Assembly: GCA_023614405.1 (NCBI GenBank)
Contig: CM042694.1
Location: 129,151,711 to 129,215,710 of the forward strand
Source of the DNA: Avena insularis
Taxonomy: Eukaryota; Streptophyta; Magnoliopsida; Poales; Poaceae
Reading direction: 5' to 3'
Length of the DNA stretch: 64,000 nucleotides
Below, piece by piece: positions 22,329 through 35,134 of this stretch. The stretch's first letter is position 1. Every line of letters begins with the position of its first letter. Made by a program: the position numbers and the translations under genes. The notes beneath the pieces are model-generated. The model ran no database searches. It worked only from the letters and a program-made list of their open reading frames with translations, and was not told where the DNA came from.

Positions 22329-25300
22329 ATGAATCCGATGGAGGTCACTGGTTTGGCATGCGCTGGCTTGCATGATACTAATTCTGGTGAACAATCTTAT
22401 GCAACTGAATGTCCTGAAATGAATCAGGATCCATTCCATGAAATAACCAAATATGAAGCGTCAATGGCAACTCCAGCCAAACACAGTGGTTATAGCAATT
22501 CCAATACTTGCTTAGATGGATATCAACATACAGGAATCATGGCAGGAACAATTCAGCCTGTGGAGGAAGATGGGTTTAGCAGTATGCAACACCTTGAGGT
22601 TAAGACACATATACATATCATTAATATTTGTCTTCTCATGCAACTAATTATTCTATTTCTGTTTAAAGATCTTTTGAGTTAACTGTGTATTGTTTGGCTC
22701 TATCAGGGAAGAGTTTCTGATTCTGATGAAGAAAGCATGTCATCTAGCCCTGAAACTTCATCTACCATTAACTACGGTATACCTCGTAATATGGTCAACT
22801 CATAGCTAATGTTCATATGTTCCTTATGGAGTATGCTAATCTTTGCTCTGCAATTTCAGGTTATATGGAACAAAATTTGCTAAATATTTACGGTACTTTT
22901 GATGAAATGGTATGTCTCCTGCTCACTTTATGTTAAATTGTAATTTTTTTTGAACACTCGGAGTGGTTTATATTATGAAATGCAGTTTTAGTTCTTCAGC
23001 TAGAAATTTGGTGAAATGATTTATGGAAGTAGAAATTTTACTTGTTCAGTTACAGCCAGCACTTGGCCTACAACATGATTCAAGTGTCTGTAGAATATGT
23101 TCTGGTTGCAAAATACACTTCGCTGAACTCCTATCTGCAATGTTGGATCAATCGAATGCCATGCGCTTCTGTATCTTTTATGCAGTGGCGGAGCTTGAGG
23201 CCGAAATGAGGAGCTAAACATTGATTAATAGTTAAATTAGGCACTAAATCAATGCTTAGCCACAAAAAGAATCTCAAGTCCTGCTAAATATCAAAGCATC
23301 TGGTCTGGCTTAAGCTTTATGGCAGGCACTGGTTTTTAACATGCAAATTTTCATTGGCAACTATATACGCTGAAATTCAATTCTTTTGGCTCATTTTTTT
23401 CCAGATCATGACAGGTATTCTCCTGCTTATGATAAGCTAGTTAAATGTTGTTTGCCCTCCCTTAGAGATTATTCCAAACTGAGATGATTCATAATATGCT
23501 GCTGTTTGATCCTCACTAACTTTGTTTACGTAACTGTTAGCAATACTTTGGACGAATATGTTGCTTGAAGTTGGGGACTTTACCTTTTTTTAAATTTTCT
23601 CTGTATTTGTAGGATGACAAAGAAGGTCCGGTTATGCTTATTCCTGAGTTTGTGTTGTGTGACACGACCTTACATCTTCAGCCTCACCTAACATTTTCAT
23701 CGGGCGGGTTGAAGATTGAGCATTTTGATTGCGATCCGCGTGAAGATGATAACATGGTAGCTCTATATTGGGATCTTTGTGACATCATTTGCATTAATAG
23801 TAAATGGACTCAGACTGTAAGTAGTTCTCTTTTACTGTTTTATTACTTCCCCTTATATTTTGTATAGCTTAATTATGCCAGTTATCCTTTCTAATCAGGT
23901 TGAATCTGCCTCTATTACTCTCATGCTTAGATCCAGCACAGAAACCAAAAGTTCAGGTAATTATGCTGGACATTCTAGTCTTTTTATCGTATCCCAGATT
24001 CAATATGCTTTCCTTGTTCCAAGGATAAATGGCATCTAGGGCACACACATATGATGCATGCAAGCAATAGCTGTGTTGGTTTATGGTTGTGTTTTGGCAT
24101 GGATTTAGATTTTACAATTGCATGTCTTATGCTTTCTTGAGAAAGTTCAACAGCATCAATCGAACGACAGTCTATAACGGGGTTCAGTTTATTTGTTTGA
24201 TTGGTCATTGGTCCACTCTTTTATTACATAACAAATATCTGAATACAAGACATTTGTGGAGCTCAGTGTTAACTTTGTTTTTGTCGTTGGCAGCACGTGT
24301 GTCATGCAATTAGTAAGGTTAGTGCAAATAGCACACTAGCTTGACTCTACCAACCATAAGCTTGATTTTGTGCACATAATACTTTTAAATAGGAGGGAAA
24401 ATGGTGCTGGCTAGACTGGTTCGTTGCATGTCCTTCATGACCCTCCACCTGTTACGAATCAAATGGACCACGGGTCTGCTCTAACACACAAAAAAAGTAG
24501 ACTCAAGGTAGACTATGACTGGACCCCATCTCTGAGAAAAGAAAGTAGTATATTAGAGTGGGGGATAATCATAGCAAGCGTCCCTCTTATTGCCGGCTCG
24601 GTGTCCACATCTCTATGGCCGTGTCAGCAGTGATTATGCTGTTAGCTGCGTGGGCAGAGGGGAGGTGGAGCTGAACGAGGTGGCCAGCCACACATTGCCG
24701 CCATTGGCTGGTTGCCGGAGAAGAACAGGTCAGGGTGTGCAGCTAATTTCATCCAACAGCACGTTTCCCTGCCGCCACTGGCTGCTGGCGTGCGTGGGAC
24801 CACCTGGCCTGGAGGTCGGGGACGAGGCAAGGTGTCGGTGATGGACTGATTTCCTGTGGTTGATGAAGCAGTGGGAGACCAGTAGTGGGGACACAGGCGT
24901 CGGCAAAGGGAAAATCCTAGCTGTGGCTGTGCGAGACGTGTCGAAGAGGATAAGAGCATCTCTAGCAGATGTGGGATAATCCGAACCCGGATAAACTGAA
25001 TTGGGGAACCCGGATAATGTTATCCAGTACGAGAAAGTACACGCGAAGAACAGAAACTGGATAATCGAACTGCAAATTCAAAAAAATCATTCCCGCCGAG
25101 AAATATGAACTAAAAAAAGTCTTGATTCATCAAAGGAAGTTCGTCATTCATCCGGCCACGGTTCATACAAGAAAGTCTAGATACTTAAGCTAGATCTACC
25201 CTAATACTAACACTACTTGGGGCTGGCCGCAGCGCTGATCGGTGTTCAACGACGCTTCTTGCTAGGAGGAGCGGTGGCGTCCTCCTTCAGCCTCAGGCCG

Positions 25301-28300
25301 AAGCCTGTCGCCTCTGCTAGGGAGTTGTGGATCGCCTCCAAGGTGTCGTACTCCTCCTACGCCTCATCGACTGCGCGGCAGCGTTGTCGGGGCGCATCTT
25401 TGCCTCCTCCCCCTCCATGAGGCGGTCCAAGGCGGCGCGCTCCTCCAGGACCGCTGGGAGAAGGATCTCCTCGAGAACATTCTACCCGCGGCCCCCATGC
25501 CACCTTTCCGCCTCTCCGGGAGACGGCGCCGCAGTTACGAGACTGGACAGAGCGCTCGAGCTCCCCACCTCCGCGTCATTGCCACGCGCGGGCGCGCTGG
25601 TGCTTCCTCCGTGACCTCCGGTAGCGCCGGAGAAGCCCCCCTTCCTGTGCTGCGCCTGCCAGCCATGGATTGCTCGCTAGAGTTTTTTTGGTGGAGCGGT
25701 CGCGGAATAGACCTGATCGGGGTATATAATGGTGGTTCGGGCCGATATTGGGCGCCCTAGATAATTTTATCCAGGCTGGGCCATTATCTGGGATCTGTTC
25801 GGGTCCGATATCGGGCCAAAACTGGAAAATGGCTGGACTTATCCAATTTTGGCCTGATATCCAGGATCGGCTAGAGATGCTCTAAGGGAGAGAAAATGAG
25901 GGTGGGGGTGGTGTGGCAGAGCAATTTCTGTGAAGGATTGTTGCTATATATTGTAGCGGCATTTTTTCTGAAATAATAGGACGAACAGGGGCGGTTTTAT
26001 ATTTGAGGGTTGAGGAAGCCGATGGAGGGTGCGAGAAGCGCTTTGGGCTTCATTGTATATTTTGGAGAAGCATTTGTAAGAAGTACTTACCAACTGGTTG
26101 GTGTTTGTTTGGGCTTGTGTTTCTAGACCTAAAAGCACAAGCACGAGCCCAAACAAACACTCTTAGGTCCAACCTAGGTCCCTTGGTTTCCTAATTCAGA
26201 TCAGAAGAAACGATAGACGACTAACGAACATAATTCTTTGAGTCAATGGCTGGGCTGTATCTAAACTGAGCTATCTGCTCTTCCATGCACCTCTGGATGC
26301 CGAAGCTGTCAACACAACTTCCGTGTGCTGCTGTGACCTCGCCCTTCATCATGATGGGAACTCCAGTTAAGTGTTGTGCGCTAATTTGGTTATGGGTTGG
26401 GAAGTTCTGGCCTCTTTTCCTCTGGATCAATGTTGTAACCCTGAAGCCAAAATAGTAAGTGTCGGCTGGTAGGCAAATGGACGCATACCCTTGGTTATTT
26501 CCATTTATGAGGTGGTTAAAGCCTTAAATAGCAAGTTGGTGTATTCAGTTTCTCCTTTCTTATTTCTCCCCATTCAAGTATTGTTCTGCTAAAGACATGG
26601 TTTTAGAAAAATGTTAACTAAACCTAAAATCAAATTAATTTCCCATCCATTCAGTTAGTTCTTTTTTTACACCTTTGTTATTGGCTAAGCTGAAATATTG
26701 GTAGGTGAATTCAAATTGCTCTAATTTGATGTTTGTGTTTTCTACTTGAGGTTTATTTTATCTTCTGAGATTGATTTTTAACTAGAGGTCTTGCTTCTGT
26801 TGCACATGACATATGTTCACAAATGCATGCATGAATTAATTAATAAGTTAAAAATATGAAATGAATGCTAATATTGTAAGATTTAGATATTCCTTTGGTG
26901 TTTGCTTGTGTCAAACTAATTTGCTTGTCTTTTTATTACTCTATAGGTCCTATTAGAGTGGAATTTTGTCTTACTGATCCACAATGGCCACGAAAACAAG
27001 AGAAGATTTGTTATCTTGCATCAAGATACCATGAAATCTGGAACAACACTCCGCCGTAAGCTTTGAGATGATGTTTTGCTTTATGCATGCCCTTTTTATT
27101 CTTGTATGAGTTGATTTCACTGGGTCAAATTTCTGACCGAATCATAGAATGGTTGTAGGTTCATATGCATGCATCATTAAGTTAGACACACCAATTGTTT
27201 GTATTTCTCCCTCCGATCAAGCACTAAAGCCACATATAGGATCATAGGAAAGCTAATGCTGAGTATGAGACCATGCATTGTGGCGTTAATCATATGACAT
27301 TGAACAAATGCTGGCCATACCAAATCTCTTCCCATATTTTAGGAAGACTTGTGGATTGAGTTTGGGACTTTGGGTCTTGCTCACATTTAATAAGTGATAA
27401 CTACCAGGTAAAGAGAATGATTTTATTTTGCTTAATACCATTGGATGGGGGTGGATCATATCAGATACTACTGTTAATATATTTTTTTTTCCGGGAAAAC
27501 GCAAAGGACCTTTATGTTTTATTTATATTGTGGACAATGTGGAGAGGAAACCACACACTTTAAATTACTACATGAAACAGTTATATTATGACGCGTTATT
27601 TTTATATTCATGGATTCACGAAATTAGGCATTCTTCAAATGCTGGTAGGTTGGGTTATTTCAATTTAGCAGTGGTTAGGGATACACTTTTGTATTTGTAC
27701 GGGGTTTGGATACCGATACCAAATCTTGAAGGTGGAGATATATTATGGAGGGATCAGTGGATGTTATTTTTTATTTTGGTTGAAAAATTCTTATCCCCGT
27801 CGCAATTTTGCCAGACTCTGGTTGGACAATTTTGCAGTATCTTTTTACACCTCTAATTGCAGTTTTCTCTTAGTAACAAAAATATATAGTCTTTCGTTGT
27901 GTAGCAATGTTCTTATGCGATGACATGTCACTATCAGAGAGGATTGTGCGTTGGAGAATTGGAGCATCGAGCCCACCTTATTTTTCCCCAAGCAATACTT
28001 TTCTGGGTATGTTGCACTTATGTAGTTTTATTTTCTGGATATGTTTTTTTTTGCCTCTTTACAAATGTTATGAACTATCTAGAGGCATTCATGAGCAGTA
28101 GAGCACTACTTAGCTTCTGGCATTGTACAAACGATGTTACTTCCCTTAGATGTTTTTATCCTTTTCACTAGTTTGGCCTACTATAATCCAATGTTCTTTA
28201 TCGCTGTTTTTCACAGCGAGGTCCTAGCTAAACTATTTAAAGTATAGCTGTTACCTATAACGTTATGTTATTTCAATAAGAAATAGTATGTATTTGAATC

Positions 28301-31300
28301 ATGCAAATTTGCAATGCAAGTGTTGATACAATATCATAATAAGAACACAGTTTTCTTCACGGCAAAATCTTAATCAGTTAGAAATATAGACGCTGAATTG
28401 TGGAAAAAGAGAGGAGGTTTTCTTATAGGTTCTCATAATCTATGCTACTAATAGGTGTATTTAGGCCTTTTAGTGAAGTTGAATTTCAGATTAATCTCGT
28501 AGTATTGGCAAAAGGTGGAGCTGTCGCTCACTATAAGCTAAGACAAAGCTACAGTGGTCATCGCTGCTATAGCAGAACACTAGAGCTTCACTTAGTGATT
28601 GGGGTCCAGAAGCCAATAGCGCAAATATTGCTAGCTATTTATAATAACATCATTAATGTCTGAAATTGATCTGAGGGTCTATCCTGGTCTTTATTTTGTG
28701 CTTGTTGTAGTTGAAACTTTTATGTACTCGGAGGATTCAGCTAATTTAATTTTTTGGGGTTGTTTATGCTTACTTGTTCCATCGTTTGTTTTAATTGTTT
28801 CAGCACTGGCGACTTTGAAGATGTTATCTATCCTAAAGGAGATCGGGATGCTGTTTCTATTAGCAGCAGAGATGTTGATTTGCTTCTACCTGAAACATTT
28901 GTCAATGATACAATAATTGACTTTTATATCAAGTAGGTCAAACCTTGCATTGCTGTCTGCACAATCATCCTTTATATGATAGCATTAGTTGTTAAATGAT
29001 GCTCTCCTATTGCATTTCTTGTGCTCTTCTAACTGCTACTGTAATATCCAATCACCTGTTTCTCTACATGCTGATGCAGTTTCGTAGTTTTGTTTTGTAA
29101 AGTTTTTTATAATAAGAATCTTTTTTTAGTTTCGAATGTCACTTAAAAGCAGTATCCCACAATTCTTTGAAATCTACAGTAACCACATGCATCTGCTCGT
29201 GTTTCTGTTCCATGCGTTCTCAATCTCAACTTTCATAATTTGTTCTGAATAATAGATGATTCCATTATCGATTTAAATAACAGGAAAGTTATATTTCTGT
29301 TTCTGATGTGTTGGGTTACCATTCTTTAGAATGTGTCTGTTAACTTCACATTTCTCTAGAGTGTATCCTACTTATTTGAAATTACATGTATTCTTTGATT
29401 TCTTATTTGCAGATTCTTAAGCACAAAAATAAAAACCACGGAAAGGTGCAGATACCACTTCTTTAATAGCTTCTTTTTTCGCAAGCTGGCAGATCTTGAC
29501 AAAGATCAAGGAAGAGCTCCAGAAGGTAGATCAGCTTTTCTACGTGTCCGCAAGTGGACCCGAAAAATCGACATATTTGCTAAGGATTTTCTATTTATTC
29601 CAGTGAACTTCAGGTTAGGAACTCACCAATGTTTTTGTTGCTGTACCGATCATTTTTTGTGCACTGGTAATTGTGTTTATGCATTGCAGCTTGCATTGGA
29701 GCCTAATTGTTATTTGTCATCCTGGAGAAGTGGTCACATCTGGAGGTATTATGGACATAAACTCAAGTTTGTACTTTTGACATTTACGGTGTAGTGTCTT
29801 ACTTTCCTTTTGTTTTGCTTCAGATGATGAAGCAGAAAAGCATGGTAAAGTTCCATGTATATTACATATGGATTCTCTTAAAGGAAGTCATAGTGGATTG
29901 AAGGACATCATTCAAAGGTAACTCATTTCTTGAAGTGTGATAACTTGTGCCAATTTTTTTGAAAACTAGTCTACTTGAGGATGCACTATTAAACTTCCAA
30001 ACTTTGACCACCAACATACGCAGGACGTTTTTAATTTTCAGATAAAAATGTTCAGATTAGTTATGAAAAGCACATTCATATGATTATATTAGTGTAATTA
30101 TATTTCTGGAATAGGTAATGGTCGAAGGGTGTGTATTGCAGACATCATCGATGCCTGAAATATCTAGTTTGGAAGTATGTGTAGTAACTGGGAAGTGCAA
30201 ATAGTCAGAGTTGTATTTTTCTTTTGTACTTCATTATTCATTTTTATCTTATCACTCGAGGGTTGTGACCAATATCTGTTTAATCTGACTCTTTCTGGTG
30301 CAGTTATCTATGGGAAGAATGGAAGGAAAGGCACCCTGAATCAGCATTGGATATTTCAGACAAATTCTCAAACCTGAGATTTGTCCCCCTTGAGGTTTGT
30401 GAGCATCAGCTTTTAGTATCAAGTCTCATGTGCCTATGGAAATTCGTTCTCGAGTACTTCTATTTTTTGTGACTTATGATACTTCTCAGAACCATTTGAT
30501 CTCAATGATCTAAAGAGGGTAATCACCGAAAAATACCCTATTTGCTGTGATTTCACGAGTGATCATCAAAGAGCATTTGTTTAGAGTTGCATCGTTGTTT
30601 GCACTCACCAGTCACCAATCATGGATAGTTATAAGATGGTAACCAGTGTGGATATTTATCGAAGGTTAACGGGATAAAAAGGTTAAATTTTGATTATTAA
30701 CAGAAGTAACAAAATCGTCTCATCCATTAGGCTGTAAGGTTTTTAGGTAAAATTTACCAAAATCTGTATGGTAAAATCCTGTCAGCTGTGATGACCAGAC
30801 CGTCTGGAGTGGGACTATCTCCGAGCTATCATGCTCAAGTTAGGCTTCCATCGTATATGGGTGGAGATGGTGATGCGCCTGGTGTCCACCGTCTCTTTCT
30901 CAGTTCTGTTCAATGGTGACCGCCTGGAAAGTTTCAAGCCATCCAGGGGCACCTACCCATCTATAGGCAGGGTGATCCAATCTCTCCCTATCTCTTCCTG
31001 TTGGCAGCAGAGGGCCTTTCGTGCCTCTTGAAACATAGAAACCATTCATCAACACTTCAGAAGCAATTTCTTGATTAGGAGCAGTGGGTGGCCCATAGAA
31101 AGGAATGCCTGCCTATCCATAGCCGGGCAAATTGCTGCATATTCAAGTCACCCAATTCTCTTCCTCTAGAGTTCCATATTCGCCCTCTCGGGTCCTATAT
31201 TTGCTCTCTGGGCTTAGCCAGATCCTGGAGCTTTTTTTATTGCTAGAACCATCCCAAAGCTGGTAATCCAGATCAGAGTTCTCACTATTCATTTGGCCTG

Positions 31301-34300
31301 TTGACCAGATTTTGGCGAGTCTCTTCAAATTTGCAGTTTAGCCCTTGCCAAATCTCTGTCTGCAGCCAAATAGGCAAATTCAGCGCAAATGTGGTGCACG
31401 TGATACATGCACAAACATAAAATAGAAACAGCCTATAAACATGTAATATGCAATAAAATAAACTACTAGGTTGTAGGCCCTCTGTTTTAACTAAAGTTGC
31501 AGCCCAGGGATTGTTGTGCAATTAGGAGCTTCTGTTAACTGTATCTATGATTCCCCACACTTGTTTGTTTGATTTGCTGAGTAAGCCAATCCAGCATATT
31601 TTTGTTCTGTGAAAATACTCGAGGCGATCAACCGTGTTACAGATGTATATCACATACATGCCTACAGAACGAAGATTTTTTCTTATTTCATTTGTCAATG
31701 TGTATTTTTCTGTTACTAATATAGCATTGCTTGTGGTCCAGCTTCCCCAGCAAGATAATTCATTTGATTGTGGCTTATTCCTACTCCATTATGTGGAACT
31801 CTTTCTGATGGGTGCTCCCAGCAGTTTCAACCCCTTGAAGATTGATGTATTCTCAACCTTTGTGAGTTTTAATCTAATCCATTTTCCTAATTTCGGATCT
31901 TGTTAAGTTTGAGCCCGCAATTTCATCTGCAACCTATAAGTTGTTTTTCTGTTTATATTATTTTAGATTGTTCTCCCTTTACATGCTAAATTTGTTATGG
32001 AAACACCATGCAATGCGTCAATATTTTAGTGCATGATCTCTTATGGAGAGACTATCTTATATTATTCGGTTCTAGCAATAATTCATATGTGCATGCATCC
32101 GTTAGAATTTTTTATGAAATCAGAGACTGCACAACACCTACCCCTACTTTCCCAAGATTGTAGTCACTTGTTTGTAACTTCACTTTAGTCAAACACTGTC
32201 TAGCCTTAAAAACCATGGTCTGACCATCTTTATTTGCATTTGAGCAACTTGCTACATGTAATCTCAGAAAATAATAAGAGGAATTGGTGTAAGGTAATCT
32301 CTGACGTGAGGATTCCTATCTTCTGCAATTATACCATTCCTAATCAAGAAAGTAAACGCTAGATTCATGCTATGCATTATAAAGCATAGGTTGTAATTTG
32401 AATTGAACATCGAAGTTACTGGAGATTCATCAAAGTTTGAAGTATTGCTGGCATTTTGCACCAGCTCAAAAGTACTGTTACGGGCTTGTCAAAGTTATTA
32501 AAGCTTAAAACATGCATGGGCTATTTTTGATAGCTGGAGCACAGTTTCCTAATTAAAATATGGGTATGAGTATGATGTGAACAGATTTTTGGTCGAGCTT
32601 TTCATCCTCAGTGTGAGCAGCAGTTGTTCAGTGAAATAATTTATGTCCTGTAGCCTGTTTTGTACGTTATTTTCCAGCAGGAGATTGAAGTTTTAGTTTG
32701 GCCATTGTTTCTCTGCTCGAGTAATCTTTATCTCAGCCATGTAATTATGCGTATTTGTTAATTTCATATTTTAATACTTGATCTACCTTTCAGCTCAGTG
32801 ATGATTGGTTTGTACCTGCTGAAGCTTCTCTGAAGCGTTCAGTGATCAGGAAGCTAATCCATGAGGTAGTGGCAGGATCTTCTCAAGATACTCCGATACT
32901 AACCAGTGCTAAAGAGCAGTTTAATGAAAGGCATCAAATAAGTGAGAATGCTGAGCAGGAAGCAGCTGTAGAGTTCCTGCCTCAGGGGTGCTGTGCTGGC
33001 GAATCTGATTCAGTTTGCCGAATTCCTGGGACACAGCAAGAATCCACATCCATCTGCTTTAATAATCCTGGAAAGTCGTTGCCTATTTCTGGATTTGGTC
33101 TAGAGACTGCAGAGGATACAGTGTTTGCTCTACAAGATATGCAGGTATAATTTTAGCCAGTGGCCAGAACTCTTATTGTTCTAATTGGTTCGATGTAATT
33201 AACTTTTTCTGAACTTGTTCTCCAATGCCATGTTGTAACTTTTGTTGTTCTCCCTTACTATTTGGCAGGTTTGTCCACCGGACAATGATAGTGTGGTCTG
33301 CTTGCCAAGCCAGGTTGTGAAAAAGGATCAAACTCTTGCAGAATCTGATAATCAATCTGGTCTGAGATCATGTGTCCCGGAAGGAGCTGAAGCATTGAAG
33401 GATGATGGCTGTGAGGTAGAAGATAAGGACACTTATGAGGAATCTATGCTGGATTATTTGCATAATAACCAGAAAATTTCCAGCCAAGCAGAAGCTAAGG
33501 TGCATGATACTATGGATTCTGAGGTAATGGCCTGCAAACAAGATACTTTGGAAACAGACATAAATGAAGTTGTGGATGGCTCTGAAGATATGCATCCTAT
33601 CATGATGTCTGATGGCAGAAATGATGACGTTGCAAATGCTCCATCAAGCACTAACGTCGAAGCTGAAAATGACGGATTTGATCTTCCTGATTTCATGGAA
33701 TTTGATGCAATGGGTGATGATACAGACGGGAATGTTTCTGGGCGTTCTTTAGAAAGAAGTGCTGTTAAAGCTGAGCAGGAGGCCATAGGTGATATTTCTG
33801 ACGACACAGGTTCGGTTGTCATTGGCGAGTTGGACAAATATGCACCTGAACACTCTTTGGCAACAAATGCTGTCGATTCTGAGGACACAGAACATGAAGA
33901 TACTCGTGGGGACGTCGAGGCAGAAGATGATATCAAAGTTATCACGAACGAAACTGACGATACTCATGGGGATGTCAAGGTAGAAGATGATATGGAAGTT
34001 AACACAAACGAAAATGAAGATACTCATGGGGATGTCAAGGTAGAAGATGATATGGAAGTTAAGACAAACGAAAATGAAGATACTCATGGGGATGTGAAAG
34101 TAGAAGATGATGCCAATGTTAACAAGAACGAAACCTGCACCGCTGTGGATGAGATCAAGAGAAACACTGACGACTTTATGACCAGTGGCAGGATGGTTTC
34201 CGGTGAGTCAAAAGAGGGAAAGACTGACAACATCATGGCTGGTGACAGCAGAAATGAGACTGACGACGCTCATCCAGATGCACACGGTAATTTACGAGCA

Positions 34301-34570
34301 GTCGAGGCAGTTCCTCGTGAAGATGACACGGCCTGTACTGATGCTGAGATGCCATCCATAGATAGCACCACCTGTGCACAGAATGAAACAGTTTGTGAGG
34401 ACAAACCTTGTGACGTGAAAAGACCACTTCCTGACAGCCCCTCCGGAGTTAAGGACATTCAGGTTTCTGATGACAAGTGCCCACAGGATGAAGTCCCGTG
34501 TACCGAAGGGAAACAAGAGAGGCGCCACAAGCGTCGCAAGGTTCTGGTGTCGCCATCGCCGAGCAGATAA
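22329..34570 (+). CDS. ULP2: ULP2-class SUMO protease (ubiquitin-like-specific protease 2, SPF1/SPF2 type)
   Basis: Fourteen exons join in frame: 22329-22598, 22707-22776, 22860-22909, 23613-23816, 23899-23956, 26947-27055, 28804-28932, 29413-29613, 29690-29745, 29824-29917, 30304-30394, 31742-31861, 32794-33144 and 33269-34570. All introns are GT-AG. The product is 1,034 aa. The C48 cysteine-protease core spans about residues 285-510 (FEDVIYPKGD, FVNDTIIDFYIK, LHWSLIVI, ILHMDS, QQDNSFDCGLF). The catalytic set is complete: His366, Asp399, Gln448 and Cys454. Family members remove SUMO from nuclear proteins. The tail is acidic, holds four 20-aa repeats (812-891) and ends with a basic, NLS-like ERRHKRRKV. 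The start is uncertain: the ATG directly follows the acceptor ggttgcag, so an upstream coding exon may be missing. Confidence 0.92.
24954..25882 (-). mobile_element. PIF/Harbinger-like DNA element in an intron
   Basis: The 929-bp element begins gagcatctctagc and ends with the exact inverse gctagagatgctc, flanked by TAA on both sides (24951-24953 and 25883-25885). A 3-bp TWA target duplication is the PIF/Harbinger signature. On the minus strand a broken reading frame starts near 25666 (MAGRRSTGRGASPALPEV) and, after a shift, ends DTLEAIHNSLAEATGFGLRL...SKKRR near 25228. I do not recognise a DDE transposase in it, so this is probably a non-autonomous copy carrying an ORF1-like or captured fragment. 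Confidence 0.75.
26101..26160. repeat. Perfect 15-bp inverted repeat (hairpin)
   Basis: gtgtttgtttgggct (26101-26115) pairs exactly with agcccaaacaaacac (26146-26160) around a 30-base loop that itself partly pairs (ttgtg/cacga). It may be a solo terminus or a tiny MITE relic in the intron. Confidence 0.6.
27056..28803 (+). other. Intron 6 of the SUMO protease gene
   Basis: A 1,748-bp AT-rich intron between ccgcc|gtaag and tgtttcag. It contains only short ORFs; I see no assignable element. Confidence 0.75.
30786..31060 (+). pseudogene. LINE reverse-transcriptase fragment in intron 11
   Basis: On the gene's sense strand the intron encodes LINE RT pieces: MLKLGFHRIWVEMVMRLVST near 30831, SFSVLFNGDRLESFKPSRG near 30896 and, one frame over, DPISPYLFLLAAEGLSCLL near 30972. 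These are the RT segments around the R-Q-G-D-P-L-S-P-Y-L-F motif. The fragment has stops and a one-base shift and lacks FADD and any A-tail, so it is a dead relic. It differs from the LINE at 1859-7159. Confidence 0.75.
33899..34138 (+). repeat. Four in-frame 60-bp tandem repeats in the last exon of the SUMO protease gene
   Basis: Units start at 33899, 33959, 34019 and 34079, each exactly 60 bp, encoding a 20-aa unit of the form DTHGDVKVEDDMEVNTNENE. Units 2 and 3 differ by a single base pair of note (AAC/AAG); units 1 and 4 are more diverged. The repeats make residues 812-891 a strongly acidic, probably disordered segment. Confidence 0.95.
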
Positions 34571-35060
34571 ACGACGAACAAGGAGCTCCTCGAGGACACC
34601 GGCTTGAGATTAGAAGACCTGGCTGGCTTAGGGGTTAGTTGTGTAAAATTTAGTTTTGTGATGATACTAGCTCGCTGCCTGCTTGACCCAGTTCCGTTCT
34701 GTGATGCTTAATTTAGTTTGAAAAAAGTGTTGTGTAGCTGTTATTTTACTCCTGAATTTGGCTGTGGAAAAGGACCGACATTAGTTGCATTTCGTGTAGT
34801 AATTAATTTTTTTCAGATTTCAGATGGAGTAGTAGTACTAGTTTATTTTGTTTTAGGGAGATGGAGTAGTACTAGCTAAGACTCAGCGAAGGAAAAAAAA
34901 AGAGTGTACAGACAAGGATCGGGCTTGCAAGTTCCAGATTACTGGAGCGGACGTGGGCTGGCACTTCCGACCGAATGCACCTTCCGGCCCAGGTGTATAC
35001 CGGGCAAGACTTATCTCGCGGATCGACTCGTGAGCACAGCGGAGCGCATGGCCGACGCGC
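34571..35060 (+). other. 3' UTR and downstream spacer of the SUMO protease gene
   Basis: A typical T-rich plant 3' region follows the stop (gttttgtgatgatactagct, gtttgaaaaaagtgttgtg) without a canonical AATAAA. The end of the transcript cannot be fixed from sequence. An A-run at about 34893-34901 and unassigned sequence follow up to the T-run at 35061-35070. Confidence 0.55.
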
Positions 35061-35070
35061 TTTTTTTTTT

Positions 35071-35113
35071 GTCCCACATCGGAAACATAACCGGGTTAAG
35101 CGTTACATAAAAG
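35071..35113 (+). promoter_or_regulatory. Plant snRNA-type Pol III promoter (USE plus TATA-like box)
   Basis: GTCCCACATCG at 35071-35081 is an exact match to the plant upstream sequence element (RTCCCACATCG). A TATA-like cataaaag starts at 35106, 24 bp downstream, which is the spacing reported for Pol III-transcribed plant snRNA, U3 and 7SL genes; Pol II versions are about 10 bp further apart. The 7SL-like sequence starts 29 bp after the TATA-like box. A run of ten T lies immediately upstream. Confidence 0.75.
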
Positions 35114-35134
35114 GCAGGGATCTCGTGTCTTGCT

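Larger units (their letters stand above)
23957..26946 (+). other. Large intron 5 of the SUMO protease gene, with insertions
   Basis: The longest intron (2,990 bp) holds a GC-rich stretch of unknown origin (about 24420-24950), a PIF/Harbinger-like element (24954-25882) and a short perfect hairpin (26101-26160). The splice sites remain good (tcag|gtaatt and ctatag|GTCC), so splicing is probably unaffected. Confidence 0.75.

Noticed and set aside
25217..25760. GC-rich ORFs on the + strand suggesting a small gene
   Set aside because: They lie inside the TIR- and TAA-bounded PIF/Harbinger-like element, and the minus strand gives the more protein-like sequence.
33749..34087. 112-aa minus-strand repeat ORF
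   Set aside because: It is the antisense shadow of the 60-bp repeats in the SUMO protease exon.
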